From an uncultured Eubacteriales bacterium (GTDB lineage: Bacteria > Bacillota > Clostridia > Oscillospirales > CAG-272): a DNA stretch of 64,000 bases. Position numbers and translations under genes: made by a program. How positions within the stretch are numbered: the first letter of the stretch is position 1; each line of letters begins with the position of its first letter. Under the pieces are notes generated by a model. The model had not been told where the DNA came from, ran no database searches, and saw only the letters and a list, made by a program, of their open reading frames with translations. Positions 16,845 through 24,439 of this stretch are shown one piece after another. The stretch lies in assembly GCA_934378145.1 (NCBI GenBank), contig CAKXXW010000001.1, positions 1 to 64,000 on the forward strand. The letters are read 5' to 3'.

Positions 16845-17399
16845 TTGAAACAGCAGATCACGAAAGGCGCAATAGAAGCCTCTTTTTTGCGTCTTCTCAG
16901 AATCAAACCGTTTGAAAAGATCACCGTGCGCGACATAGTAGAGGATTGCGGACTTACGAGGAATACCTTCTATTATTATTACCAGGACATTTACGATATA
17001 GTCGACGATGTGCTTCGCCGTATGATCGACGAGGCGATAGCCTCCGCCGAAAGCGGCGATAACTGGGAAGACCTGCTTGACCGCGGCGTTGAAACGCTCC
17101 GCGGCAACCGGAAGATGGTACATAACCTCTTCCTGACCTCAAAATCGTCAGAGCTTATGCAGTACTTTTCAAAATCAATATCAAGGCTCATTGCCCACTA
17201 TCTCGATTCGGTCCCCGAAATATCCGACAGTGATAAGGATCTGCTCACGCGCTTCTGTACCAATGCCTTCAAGGGTATGTTCCGCGAATGGATCGAATCG
17301 GGAATGGAAGGCGATTTTTCATCCGACATAAAGCGCACGATAAAACTCTTCTCCGCCTCGATGACAGAGGTGGCAAAAAACACTCACGACAGAGTGTAG
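16845..17399 (+). CDS. TetR/AcrR family transcriptional regulator
   Basis: A 184-residue dimeric repressor of the TetR class. The helix-turn-helix is seen in the first 50 residues: FEKITVRDIVEDCGLTRNTF followed by YYYYQDIYD, the usual recognition-helix end. The C-terminal ligand domain is of the short TetR_C/DhaS-like type; its inducer is unknown. I choose TTG at 16845 because the GGAGG site (16832-16836) is 8 bases upstream; a GTG at 16836 would overlap the site. The DUF308 membrane protein 115 bases downstream has its own promoter and is a candidate target. Confidence 0.87.
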   Translation: MKQQITKGAIEASFLRLLRIKPFEKITVRDIVEDCGLTRNTFYYYYQDIYDIVDDVLRRMIDEAIASAESGDNWEDLLDRGVETLRGNRKMVHNLFLTSKSSELMQYFSKSISRLIAHYLDSVPEISDSDKDLLTRFCTNAFKGMFREWIESGMEGDFSSDIKRTIKLFSASMTEVAKNTHDRV

Positions 17400-17456
17400 C
17401 CTTTGCGCATATGCGTGCAAATGTAATGTTTTGTTACAGTTTGCGGCTTTTGAATG

Positions 17457-17485
17457 TTGCCAAACAAAGCTCACAGCATTATAAT
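17457..17485 (+). promoter_or_regulatory. Promoter of the DUF308 gene
   Basis: -35 TTGCCA at 17457-17462 and -10 TATAAT at 17480-17485 with a 17-bp spacer. Imperfect symmetry GTTTG...CAAAC spans the -35 region but is short. Confidence 0.7.
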
Positions 17486-17514
17486 GAATCAAATACCGTG
17501 GGAGGATATAGATA

Positions 17515-18111
17515 ATGAAGAAGAAAACGGGTATCGTGATGCAGGCGAAGGTATTCAATGTTGTCGCCGCGGCGTGCGTGTGCATTGCCGGCATTATTAT
17601 ACTTCTTACATATAATACGGGTGCGGAGGCATACCTCAAATGGGGACTCGGCGCGCTCTGCATATTCCTCGGCGGTGCAAAGCTGCTCGGGTATTTCTCA
17701 AATGACCTTTACAGGCTGGCGTTCCAATTTGACCTTACATTCGGTATCTTCATCACCTTCGTCGGAATACTGATATTAGTGGCGCCCGACAATGAGGTAA
17801 TGAGTATCCTTCCGCATATTTTCTCAATATATGTGATACTTGACGGCTCGCTCAAATTCCAGATAGCGATCGATGCGAGGCGCTTCGGAATGTCGAAATG
17901 GCTTATAATACTCTTCACCTCGATAATCATCTGCCTTGCCGGTGCGGCTGCCGAGATCGGAGCCTACCTACCTATCGGTGATCCGGCAAGCCCCGTGACC
18001 CTTCTCGGCGTGGCGCTGATCGCCGACGGATGCGAGAACTGCTTCGTTACCGCTTATACGGTAAGAGTCGGAGCAAAGAATAAAAAGCTTGAGGATAAAT
18101 TCAACCTCTGA
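17515..18111 (+). CDS. DUF308 (HdeD-like) membrane protein
   Basis: A 198-residue polytopic membrane protein with six hydrophobic segments of about 20 residues. Repeated helix pairs ending in GLGALCIFLGG and VGILILVAP, and a cytoplasmic-facing charged tail (NKKLEDKF), fit the HdeD/DUF308 family. HdeD is linked to acid stress in Escherichia coli, but the biochemical role of DUF308 is unknown. A GGGAGGA ribosome-binding site precedes the ATG. It has its own promoter and lies just after a TetR regulator. No terminator is evident before the tRNA-Ala promoter. Confidence 0.82.
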   Translation: MKKKTGIVMQAKVFNVVAAACVCIAGIIILLTYNTGAEAYLKWGLGALCIFLGGAKLLGYFSNDLYRLAFQFDLTFGIFITFVGILILVAPDNEVMSILPHIFSIYVILDGSLKFQIAIDARRFGMSKWLIILFTSIIICLAGAAAEIGAYLPIGDPASPVTLLGVALIADGCENCFVTAYTVRVGAKNKKLEDKFNL

Positions 18112-18164
18112 GCGAAAATAAAAAAGTTTTTTTGAGAACTGCGCAATTTTTTGCCGTATAACCC

Positions 18165-18193
18165 TTGACAAAGGTCTTCGTTTGTGGTATTAT
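18165..18193 (+). promoter_or_regulatory. Promoter of tRNA-Ala
   Basis: -35 TTGACA at 18165-18170, -10 TATTAT at 18188-18193, 17-bp spacer ending in TTTGTGG, as in the tRNA-Arg promoter. Confidence 0.9.
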
Positions 18194-18203
18194 ATACGGC
18201 GTT

Positions 18204-18279
18204 GGGGCATTAGCGCAGTTGGGAGCGCACAACACTGGCAGTGTTGGGGTCAGGGGTTCGAATCCCCTATGCTCCACCA
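18204..18279 (+). tRNA. tRNA-Ala (anticodon GGC)
   Basis: The acceptor stem GGGGCAT pairs with ATGCTCC at 18269-18275 and includes the G3-U70 wobble pair that is the identity mark of alanine tRNA. The anticodon stem CAACA/TGTTG carries the loop CTGGCAG with anticodon GGC. The T-loop is TTCGAAT and the CCA end is encoded. The last 17 bases before the discriminator are repeated downstream (see the repeat at 18259-18504). Confidence 0.97.
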
Positions 18280-18504
18280 ATAAAGAGGCACGGCAATAGC
18301 CGTGCCTTTTCTTTTGGTGGAGCATAGGACTCGATAAGAAGCCTGCAAGTTGCGATGCGAGCTTCGACAGATCGGTAAATACCGCACAAGAAGTATTAAA
18401 CCCGGGCTGAGAACTTCACCGTGCAGCTGCTGCGCGGAAAAGTTCCGCAGAAATTTTTCCGTGCCGAATCCTCTATGCTCCGATGAGAAGCCCGCAAGTA
18501 TTGC
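18259..18504 (+). repeat. tRNA-Ala 3'-end duplications and associated short repeats (att-like remnant)
   Basis: The 17 bases CGAATCCCCTATGCTCC at the tRNA 3' end (18259-18275) recur as a direct copy with one mismatch at 18465-18481. A third, inverted copy covering TATGCTCCACCA lies at 18315-18333. Next to the inverted and the second direct copy are similar 22-24 bp blocks, CGATAAGAAGCCTGCAAGT at 18332-18350 and CGATGAGAAGCCCGCAAGT at 18481-18499. The roughly 200 bp between them hold no gene that I can support. Duplication of a tRNA 3' end is the mark left by tyrosine-recombinase integration, but no integrase is present; decayed tRNA or terminator copies are the alternative. Confidence 0.65.
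18286..18312 (+). terminator. Terminator after tRNA-Ala
   Basis: GGCACGGC pairs with GCCGTGCC around an AATA loop, followed by TTTTCTTTT. Confidence 0.92.
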
Positions 18505-18529
18505 TTGCGCGCGCGAAAGCATCTTTTTC

Positions 18530-18577
18530 TTGATTTGTTCCGCTCGGCATTGTATAATTGAGCTGTATCAATTATAC
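18530..18577 (+). promoter_or_regulatory. Promoter and 9-bp inverted-repeat operator of the XRE gene
   Basis: -35 TTGATT at 18530-18535 and -10 TATAAT at 18553-18558 (17-bp spacer). GTATAATTG at 18552-18560 and CAATTATAC at 18569-18577 form a perfect inverted repeat that contains the -10 and abuts the ribosome-binding site, suggesting self-repression by the gene that follows. Confidence 0.72.
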
Positions 18578-18588
18578 GGAGGTAAAAT

Positions 18589-19539
18589 ATGGATTTTGGC
18601 GAAAAAATGATTGAGTTCAGGAAGCAGTATGATCTGACGCAGGAAGAGCTTGCGGGAAAGCTATTCGTTACACGACAGGCTGTCAGCCTTTGGGAGCAGG
18701 GCAAGGCACTTCCCTCCCTTGACACGCTCCGTCGATTAAGGAAGCTTTACGGAATCTCTGTCGACGAATGGATCTGCGGTGAAAATGCAACTGCCCCGAC
18801 AAAAGACATGCCCGGCAAGCATTGCGTATTACGAAGGAAAACAGTAAGAATTATCGTATCGGTCGTTGCAGCTCTTGCTTTGATTTCGATAATAGCTTTC
18901 GGTTCGGCAAGCCTTATCTCCCGTGCCAAGCTTCTTCGCCCCGACGGAACCGAAGATATTACCGTAACGCGCAAGCAAGCCGTTGTATTGACAAAGACCG
19001 GAGGTGGCAGCGTCGCTTTTTCGGAATCGGGAAAGCCGGAGGTACTGTGCCGCATACCCGATGGCTTCATCGCCAAGCCCGACAGCCCCGGGCTCTACAC
19101 GGACGCAAACGGAAATTATATAAGGATAAATTCCGATTACGGCAAAAACGTCTTCGATCCCTTGTCAGGTACCTCATATTCCGCAGTCTTTGAAGAGACC
19201 GGATATGCTTCCTACATTGAAAAAGTGCGAATGGCTATGTATACGGATCCACGACGGGTCAGTGTTTTCGCATCGAAGAAGAACATACTCTCGGCAGGCG
19301 GCTCGCGGATCCTGCGGAGCACCATATGCGCCGGGCAGGATGCCGATTTTTATGAGGTAGACGGCGGTCTGACGGATGACAGCTCCGGTATGCGAATATC
19401 CGGCTTCCTACTTGACTTCGGGAACGGTGCAAGGCTCGTGACACTTTGCGACAGCAACGGCAATCACTGCTTTCTGACTGTATCGGGAATCTCGGCGGAA
19501 AGCCTTAATGAACTGTTGAACACGATCGAAATGAAATAA
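18589..19539 (+). CDS. Membrane-anchored XRE-family regulator with extracytoplasmic domain
   Basis: A 316-residue protein with an N-terminal helix-turn-helix of the XRE class (residues 5-60; LTQEELAGKLFVTRQAVSLW is the HTH core), a short linker, one transmembrane helix near residues 87-108 preceded by positive residues, and a C-terminal domain of about 200 residues that should lie outside the membrane. I do not recognise the outer domain. The architecture suggests a one-component sensor that reads an envelope signal. GGAGGT precedes the ATG. A perfect inverted repeat over its -10 points to autoregulation. No other gene shares its transcript. Confidence 0.82.
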   Translation: MDFGEKMIEFRKQYDLTQEELAGKLFVTRQAVSLWEQGKALPSLDTLRRLRKLYGISVDEWICGENATAPTKDMPGKHCVLRRKTVRIIVSVVAALALISIIAFGSASLISRAKLLRPDGTEDITVTRKQAVVLTKTGGGSVAFSESGKPEVLCRIPDGFIAKPDSPGLYTDANGNYIRINSDYGKNVFDPLSGTSYSAVFEETGYASYIEKVRMAMYTDPRRVSVFASKKNILSAGGSRILRSTICAGQDADFYEVDGGLTDDSSGMRISGFLLDFGNGARLVTLCDSNGNHCFLTVSGISAESLNELLNTIEMK

Positions 19540-19540
19540 A

Positions 19541-19579
19541 AAAAGCTCTCTGCACTTTCTAATGTGCAGAGAGCTTTTT
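19541..19579. terminator. Bidirectional terminator between the XRE gene and the cysteine desulfurase
   Basis: AAAAGCTCTCTGCAC pairs with GTGCAGAGAGCTTTT; A and T runs flank it on either side, so it serves both converging genes. Confidence 0.93.
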
Positions 19580-19581
19580 CA

Positions 19582-20730
19582 TTATCTTCTTATAAGCGTA
19601 TCGGAAGCCTCGGCGAGCGCGGCGGCAAGTGCCTTTACATCCTCTCTCGTGTTGAAACGCGAAAGGCTTGCACGAATCGTACAGTCTGCCTCCTTAGGCG
19701 TCAGTCCGAAGGCAAGAAGCGCACGGCTCGGCTTACCGGAATGCGATGAACACGCGGATCCCGCCGATACGCAGATGCCCTTCCCCGACAGGAAATGCAG
19801 GATCGTTTCGCTTCTTATCCCCGGCAGCGTTATGCTTATAATGTGCGGCGCGGCTGTTTCGGGAGAATTTATCCTTATTCCCCTTTCCGCAAGCTCGGGC
19901 AGGCTCATAAAATATTCCCTCAGATCGCGCATAAGTTCGGTATCGTCGGCAAAGGAAGCCTTTCCCTCCCTCGCCGCGGCGGCAAAGCCCGCGATCTCAA
20001 GCGTATTTTCGGTTCCGGAGCGGAAGCCATCCTCCTGCCCTCCGCCGAAGATGAGCGGAGAGAATCTTTTCTCCTTTACCATTCGGTCGGAGATCCAGAG
20101 TGCGCCTACTCCCTTCGGTGCGTGGATCTTGTGTCCGCTGAGGGTCACGGCGTCGGCACCTATGCCGGACGGAATGAACGGAATCTTCAGAAAGCCCTGA
20201 ACCGCGTCGCAATGGCATATCACATCGGGATATTTCGCCTTCGCCGCGCGGAAAACGCTTCCGACATCATAGACCGCCCCCGTCTCGTTGTTCACGAGCA
20301 TAAGGCTGACGAGGAACACGGGCTGTGACAGAGCTTCCTCCACCGATCCTTCGTCAAGTCTTCCGCCCTTTGTTCTGATACGGAAGACCTCAAAGCCCTC
20401 CTTAACGAGAGCTTCCGCCGGATTTTCCACAGACGGGTGTTCGGAATCGGTGATGACTATTCTCTTTGCGACACGGCGGGATTTTGCCCTTGCCGCACCG
20501 AAAAAGACGAGGTTCGACGCCTCACTTCCGCAGGAGGTGAAGATTAGCTTTCCGCATCTCTCGCCGAGAGCCGACAGAACAGCCGACCTTGAGTCGATAA
20601 GCAGCTTTCTCGCCCTGAGTCCCTCGGCATGAAGCGACGACGGATTGCCGTAGCATTCCATCGCCGTTATCATAGCCTTTTTTACATTTTCACTCAGCGC
20701 GGTCGTCGCGCTGTTGTCAAGATATATCAT
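19582..20730 (-). CDS. Cysteine desulfurase (NifS/IscS family)
   Basis: A PLP enzyme that converts cysteine to alanine and passes persulfide sulfur to Fe-S cluster or tRNA thiolation pathways. The 382 residues include YLDNSATT near the start, NPSSLHAEG near 34, the histidine of SEHPSVENP near 99, LVNNETGA near 147, the PLP lysine in LSGHKIHAPKG near 201, and the catalytic cysteine in SAGSACSSHSGKPS near 320. The active-site loop is of the short group II-like spacing with several serines. No iscU or sufU partner is adjacent. Its ATG shares one base with the stop (TAATG) of the upstream lipoprotein gene. Confidence 0.92.
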   Translation of the reverse strand: MIYLDNSATTALSENVKKAMITAMECYGNPSSLHAEGLRARKLLIDSRSAVLSALGERCGKLIFTSCGSEASNLVFFGAARAKSRRVAKRIVITDSEHPSVENPAEALVKEGFEVFRIRTKGGRLDEGSVEEALSQPVFLVSLMLVNNETGAVYDVGSVFRAAKAKYPDVICHCDAVQGFLKIPFIPSGIGADAVTLSGHKIHAPKGVGALWISDRMVKEKRFSPLIFGGGQEDGFRSGTENTLEIAGFAAAAREGKASFADDTELMRDLREYFMSLPELAERGIRINSPETAAPHIISITLPGIRSETILHFLSGKGICVSAGSACSSHSGKPSRALLAFGLTPKEADCTIRASLSRFNTREDVKALAAALAEASDTLIRR

Positions 20731-21308
20731 TACTTTAAGAGTCTGAACTCGGCAAGCATTCTATCGACCTCGGTCTGATGGAGGTCAAAGTTCTCTGTCG
20801 TAGCGGTATAGGTGAAGCAGATCATCGCACCGCGGAAGTAGGTCACGAGCGCGCGGTACTTGAAATCCTTACCGTCCGCGGTAAGGGTGTAGATATACTG
20901 CTTTGCGTAATAGCCGTCCGAAACGGGATATTCCTTCCCTTCCTCGACCACGGCAAAATTTTTGAAGGTATTTCCCGCCTTGCTCTTAAGCTCGTTCCAA
21001 TAAGCGTCGATATAGGGTGCCTTATCGTTCTCGTCCTCAGCCGCCGTGCCGACCGTAATATCGGAAGGAAGGATGTAGGTCGTAACGACCACATTCGATG
21101 TGTCGGTAGCCGAATAATACGCCGCCGAGGAATCATAGCCGCGCTTTACGGTCCAGCTGTTCGGCACGAAAAGGCAGTAAATATCCGATTCGCCCGATGC
21201 GAGCTTCATTCCGTTCGGTACCTCTATATCCGATGCCTTCTCGGTGCAGGAGACCGCAAAGGTCAGACAAAGCACCGTGAGAAGCATTACACAGATAATT
21301 TTTTTCAT
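20730..21308 (-). CDS. Small predicted lipoprotein, function unknown
   Basis: A 192-residue protein with a lipoprotein signal (MKKIICVMLLTVLCLTF and lipobox AVSC). The mature part of about 170 residues is a mixed alpha/beta domain with FVPNSWTV early and YRALVTYFRGAMICFTYTA late, a pattern like PsbP/LpqN-type small lipoproteins, but I cannot name the family with certainty. The start at 21308 follows a GGAG site; longer in-frame extensions would overlap the M42 gene. It lies between the third M42 peptidase and the cysteine desulfurase in one operon. Confidence 0.72.
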   Translation of the reverse strand: MKKIICVMLLTVLCLTFAVSCTEKASDIEVPNGMKLASGESDIYCLFVPNSWTVKRGYDSSAAYYSATDTSNVVVTTYILPSDITVGTAAEDENDKAPYIDAYWNELKSKAGNTFKNFAVVEEGKEYPVSDGYYAKQYIYTLTADGKDFKYRALVTYFRGAMICFTYTATTENFDLHQTEVDRMLAEFRLLK

Positions 21309-21327
21309 ATTATCTCCGTCAGCCCCT

Positions 21328-22323
21328 TCAGACTCCGCGTCTGACAAAAGCCGCGGTGAGAGCGGCGCAGGCTTCGGCGTCGGCAAGGTCGATAAGCTCG
21401 TTCGACGAATGGATATAGCGGCAGGGGATCGAGAGGCAGCCGGCGGAGCATCCGCCCGCGGCGAGCTGCATCGAGCTTGTATCGGTGCCTCCGTAGGTCA
21501 GGATCTCAAGCTGATATTTTATCTTGTTTTCCTTCGCAGCGGAAATAAGGGCATCGACGAGCGCGGGATCGCAGATCACGGAGGAATCCTTGACCTTTAT
21601 CGCTGCACCGTCGCCGACGCTGCAAGCCATCGGAGCGGCTCCCGGGGTGTCGCCCGTTCCGGTCACATCAAAAGCGAGCGCGATGTCGGGGGCGACCGCG
21701 AAGGCAGCCGTCTTCGAGCCGCGGCAACCGACCTCTTCCTGCACAGAGAATACATAGTAAATATCGTAGTCGCTCTCCTCATCGGCAAGCTCCTTCGCTA
21801 TCGTCACAAGGATCGCGCATCCCACGCGGTCGTCGAGCGGATGACCCGTGACACGCTTGCCGCAGAGCCTCACTATATCATTGTCAAAGCGAAAGACATC
21901 GCCGACAGATACCTTCTTTGAGGCTTCCTTCTTATCCTTCGCGCCGATGTCGATGGTGAACTTATCGGCGGCGTAGTCGGCGGGCTTCACACGGCTGTCG
22001 GGAACAAGGACTCCGCGGACTCCCTTCTCCGACAGCACTCTGTCGTACGACGAAGCGGCAAAGCCTATACCGCCGACGGGCGCGAGGCGGATAAGTCCGC
22101 TGTCCTCGATAAAGGTCGCCATAAAGCCTATCTCGTCCATATGTGCGCAGAGCATGAGCTTCTTTTTGCCCTTGCCGTGCTTCACTGTGATAAGGTTTCC
22201 GAGAGCGTCGGTGTACTGCTCATCGGTGTAATTCTTCATTTCGGCAAGAAGAGTCTCAGAGACCTTCTTTTCATAACCGGAAACGCCGTGCGCTCCCGAG
22301 ATCTTACGCAGTAATTCAAGCAT
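21328..22323 (-). CDS. M42-family metalloaminopeptidase (third of three in tandem)
   Basis: A cytoplasmic di-metal aminopeptidase of the M42 (TET, glutamyl/deblocking) family that trims peptides, usually as a dodecamer. The 331 residues contain all metal positions: CAHMDEIGFM near 61, HPLDDRVGCAI near 161, VQEEVGCRGS near 196 with the catalytic glutamate pair, DVTGTGDTPG near 216 and RYIHSSNEL near 304. Its ATG overlaps the previous M42 gene by 8 bases, and a GGAGG site lies inside that gene's end, so the genes are translationally coupled. Confidence 0.92.
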   Translation of the reverse strand: MLELLRKISGAHGVSGYEKKVSETLLAEMKNYTDEQYTDALGNLITVKHGKGKKKLMLCAHMDEIGFMATFIEDSGLIRLAPVGGIGFAASSYDRVLSEKGVRGVLVPDSRVKPADYAADKFTIDIGAKDKKEASKKVSVGDVFRFDNDIVRLCGKRVTGHPLDDRVGCAILVTIAKELADEESDYDIYYVFSVQEEVGCRGSKTAAFAVAPDIALAFDVTGTGDTPGAAPMACSVGDGAAIKVKDSSVICDPALVDALISAAKENKIKYQLEILTYGGTDTSSMQLAAGGCSAGCLSIPCRYIHSSNELIDLADAEACAALTAAFVRRGV

Positions 22324-23383
22324 TTTTTATTTCCTCCGCATCAAATTCGGTTATTATTGCATAGAGCAGGTCGCCCATAGAGAAGTAGTCGGCCTCGTTT
22401 ATCACGCACGCCGGCGAATGGATATACCTTGACGGCGCCGAGATCGCGAGCGCACGGACTCCGGCGTTCGACTTGTGGATATGTCCGGCGTCGTTTCCGC
22501 CCGAGACATAGCGCTTGATCTGAGCCGGAATGTTTTTCTTTTCGGCGAGAGACAGGGCAAATCTCACAAATCCGCGATCGTAGATCGTCGAACGGTCGCG
22601 GAGCGAGACCGCGCCTCCCTTGCCAAGCTCCGACACCCTTGAATTTTCGGGAACATCGGGCAGATCGGCAACAGCCGTCGATTCAAGCACCACCGAATAT
22701 TCGGGGGAGAGCGCCTGTGCCGCCGTTCTCGCGCCCGAAAGACCTATCTCTTCCCTTACGGTAAAGCAGAAATAAAGGTCGAGCGGGATATTCTGTCCCT
22801 TTATCCTTCCGAGTACATCGAGCATTATCGCGCATCCGAGCCTGTCGTCTATTGCTTTGCTCTTGATAAAGCCGTCGCCGAACTCGACGAAAGCCGAATC
22901 AAAAGTACCCGAGGTGCCGAGAGCGACGAACTTTTCGGCTTCCTCGCGCTTTTTCACGCCGATGTCGATATACATATCCTTGATCTTCTTCGCGGTCTTT
23001 CTCTCATCGGGAGTCTGATGGTGGATCGCCTTAGAGCCTATGATCCCCTGCACCGGAGTGCCGTCATTGCCCTCAAGGATGATATGCTTGCCGCTGAGCA
23101 CCCTCGGGTCGATACCGCCGAGCGCCGCAAAGCGCAGGTATCCGTCCTCGGTTATTTCATTGACTATGAAGCCGACCTCATCCATATGAGCCGAGACCAT
23201 AAGCCTCGGTGCGCCCTCACAGGCAATGTGGACTATAACATTTCCGAGCCTGTCCGTACTGTATTCATAGCCGAGAAGGTCAAGCTTTCCTCTTATCAGC
23301 TCCGCGACCTTTTCCTCGCTGCCGGTAGGTCCGCAGACAAGACAAAGCTCGCGCAAAAGTTCTTTTTTCTCTTTTCCGGTCAT
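22316..23383 (-). CDS. M42-family metalloaminopeptidase (second of three in tandem)
   Basis: A 355-residue M42 aminopeptidase. Metal and catalytic motifs are SAHMDEVGFIV near 65, AIDDRLGCAI near 173, VREEIGLSGA near 206, and SRYIHSP near 315. The third metal-side acidic residue is in LESTAVADLPD, so Glu replaces the Asp seen in its neighbour. The start at 23383 is chosen because GGAGG lies 10 bases upstream and the ATG overlaps the stop of the first M42 gene as ATGA; longer versions have no site. Probably forms hetero- or homo-oligomers with the other two. Confidence 0.92.
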   Translation of the reverse strand: MTGKEKKELLRELCLVCGPTGSEEKVAELIRGKLDLLGYEYSTDRLGNVIVHIACEGAPRLMVSAHMDEVGFIVNEITEDGYLRFAALGGIDPRVLSGKHIILEGNDGTPVQGIIGSKAIHHQTPDERKTAKKIKDMYIDIGVKKREEAEKFVALGTSGTFDSAFVEFGDGFIKSKAIDDRLGCAIMLDVLGRIKGQNIPLDLYFCFTVREEIGLSGARTAAQALSPEYSVVLESTAVADLPDVPENSRVSELGKGGAVSLRDRSTIYDRGFVRFALSLAEKKNIPAQIKRYVSGGNDAGHIHKSNAGVRALAISAPSRYIHSPACVINEADYFSMGDLLYAIITEFDAEEIKNA

Positions 23384-24426
23384 CTTGCAAACACCTCCGC
23401 GATCTTTTCGGAAGATACGAATTCGCACACGAGAGAGGCAAGCGCCTCCGCATCGGCAAGGTCTATGACCTCGGCACAGGTGTGCATACACTTGAGCGGG
23501 ATACCCGCGTCAACACAGGGGATACCGGCGCGGGTGAGGTTTATATCGGGCGTATTCGTACCCGTGCCGCCTCCCGTCACATCGAGCTGATACTTTATTC
23601 CCTTTTCTTTTGCCAGCTCTATCGTCATCTTAGTAAGTTTCTTGTCCGTGACGGGGCAAAGCGTGAGCGAAACGCCTCCGCCTACCTCGACCGTTTCGTT
23701 TTTCTTCGTGTCAGGCGTTCTGCCGAGGTTGACATCGGCGACGAACGCATAATCGGGATCGACTCCGTATGCTCCCGTGAGCGCACCGCCCGCGATCCTT
23801 CCGGTCTCCTCACGCGAGGAAAGCATAAGGTAAACATCTCCGGCAAGCCTGTCCCCCGCGCGTCTGATACCCTCGACCGCACAGGCAGCGCAGGACTTGT
23901 CGTCAAAGCCTTTTCCGGCTATCTGTCCGCCCGCGAGCGTTGAATACTTCGGTGCAAAACCGACCGGTGTTCCGACACGGACGAGCTTTTCAAGCTCCTC
24001 TTTTTTGTAGCCCGTGTCGATGAGAAGCTCTCCGATCTCGCGGAGCTTGCCCGCGTCCTCGGGCTTCTGAAGGTGCGGAGGCGTCGATCCGACGACCCCG
24101 AATATCGGCTTCTCGCCGTATATCACGACATCGCTCGCCTGAAGGATGCCCGTGTCGACTCCGCCGACATTCGTGACCGTAAGGAAGCCGCCCTCCTTGA
24201 TCTCCGTGACAAACATACCTATCTCATCCATATGCGTGTCGACAAGGATCTTCGGCGCGCCCTTCTTCCCGCACTTTTTCACGAAAAAGCGGTTTCCGAT
24301 GCTGTCGGTGTAGCTTTCGTCAAAATACTCTCCTATCAGCTCTCTGAGCCTGTCCGCGTCATGGCTCTCATAGCCGGTAACGGACATCAGGGATGACAGG
24401 GAGATAATAAGCTCTTTAAGTTCCAT
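23380..24426 (-). CDS. M42-family metalloaminopeptidase (first of three in tandem, divergent)
   Basis: A 348-residue M42 aminopeptidase with DTHMDEIGMFV near 61, KGFDDKSCAACA near 169, SREETGRIAGG near 206, ADVNLGRTPD near 226 and KCMHTCAEV near 316. Relative to its two neighbours it has DTH for xAH, DDK for DDR and MH for IH, so it is the most diverged of the three, yet every metal-ligand position is still occupied. A strong AAAGGAG site precedes the ATG. It lies 14 bases after the SGNH hydrolase gene. Confidence 0.9.
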   Translation of the reverse strand: MELKELIISLSSLMSVTGYESHDADRLRELIGEYFDESYTDSIGNRFFVKKCGKKGAPKILVDTHMDEIGMFVTEIKEGGFLTVTNVGGVDTGILQASDVVIYGEKPIFGVVGSTPPHLQKPEDAGKLREIGELLIDTGYKKEELEKLVRVGTPVGFAPKYSTLAGGQIAGKGFDDKSCAACAVEGIRRAGDRLAGDVYLMLSSREETGRIAGGALTGAYGVDPDYAFVADVNLGRTPDTKKNETVEVGGGVSLTLCPVTDKKLTKMTIELAKEKGIKYQLDVTGGGTGTNTPDINLTRAGIPCVDAGIPLKCMHTCAEVIDLADAEALASLVCEFVSSEKIAEVFAR

Positions 24427-24439
24427 ATATTCTCCTTTT

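Noticed and set aside
18101..18522. Minus-strand reading frames opposite tRNA-Ala and its repeats (with the RGFEPLTPT-type peptide)
   Set aside because: This peptide is the well-known translation of the antisense strand of a tRNA gene; no ribosome-binding site is present and the sequence is explained by the tRNA and its copies.
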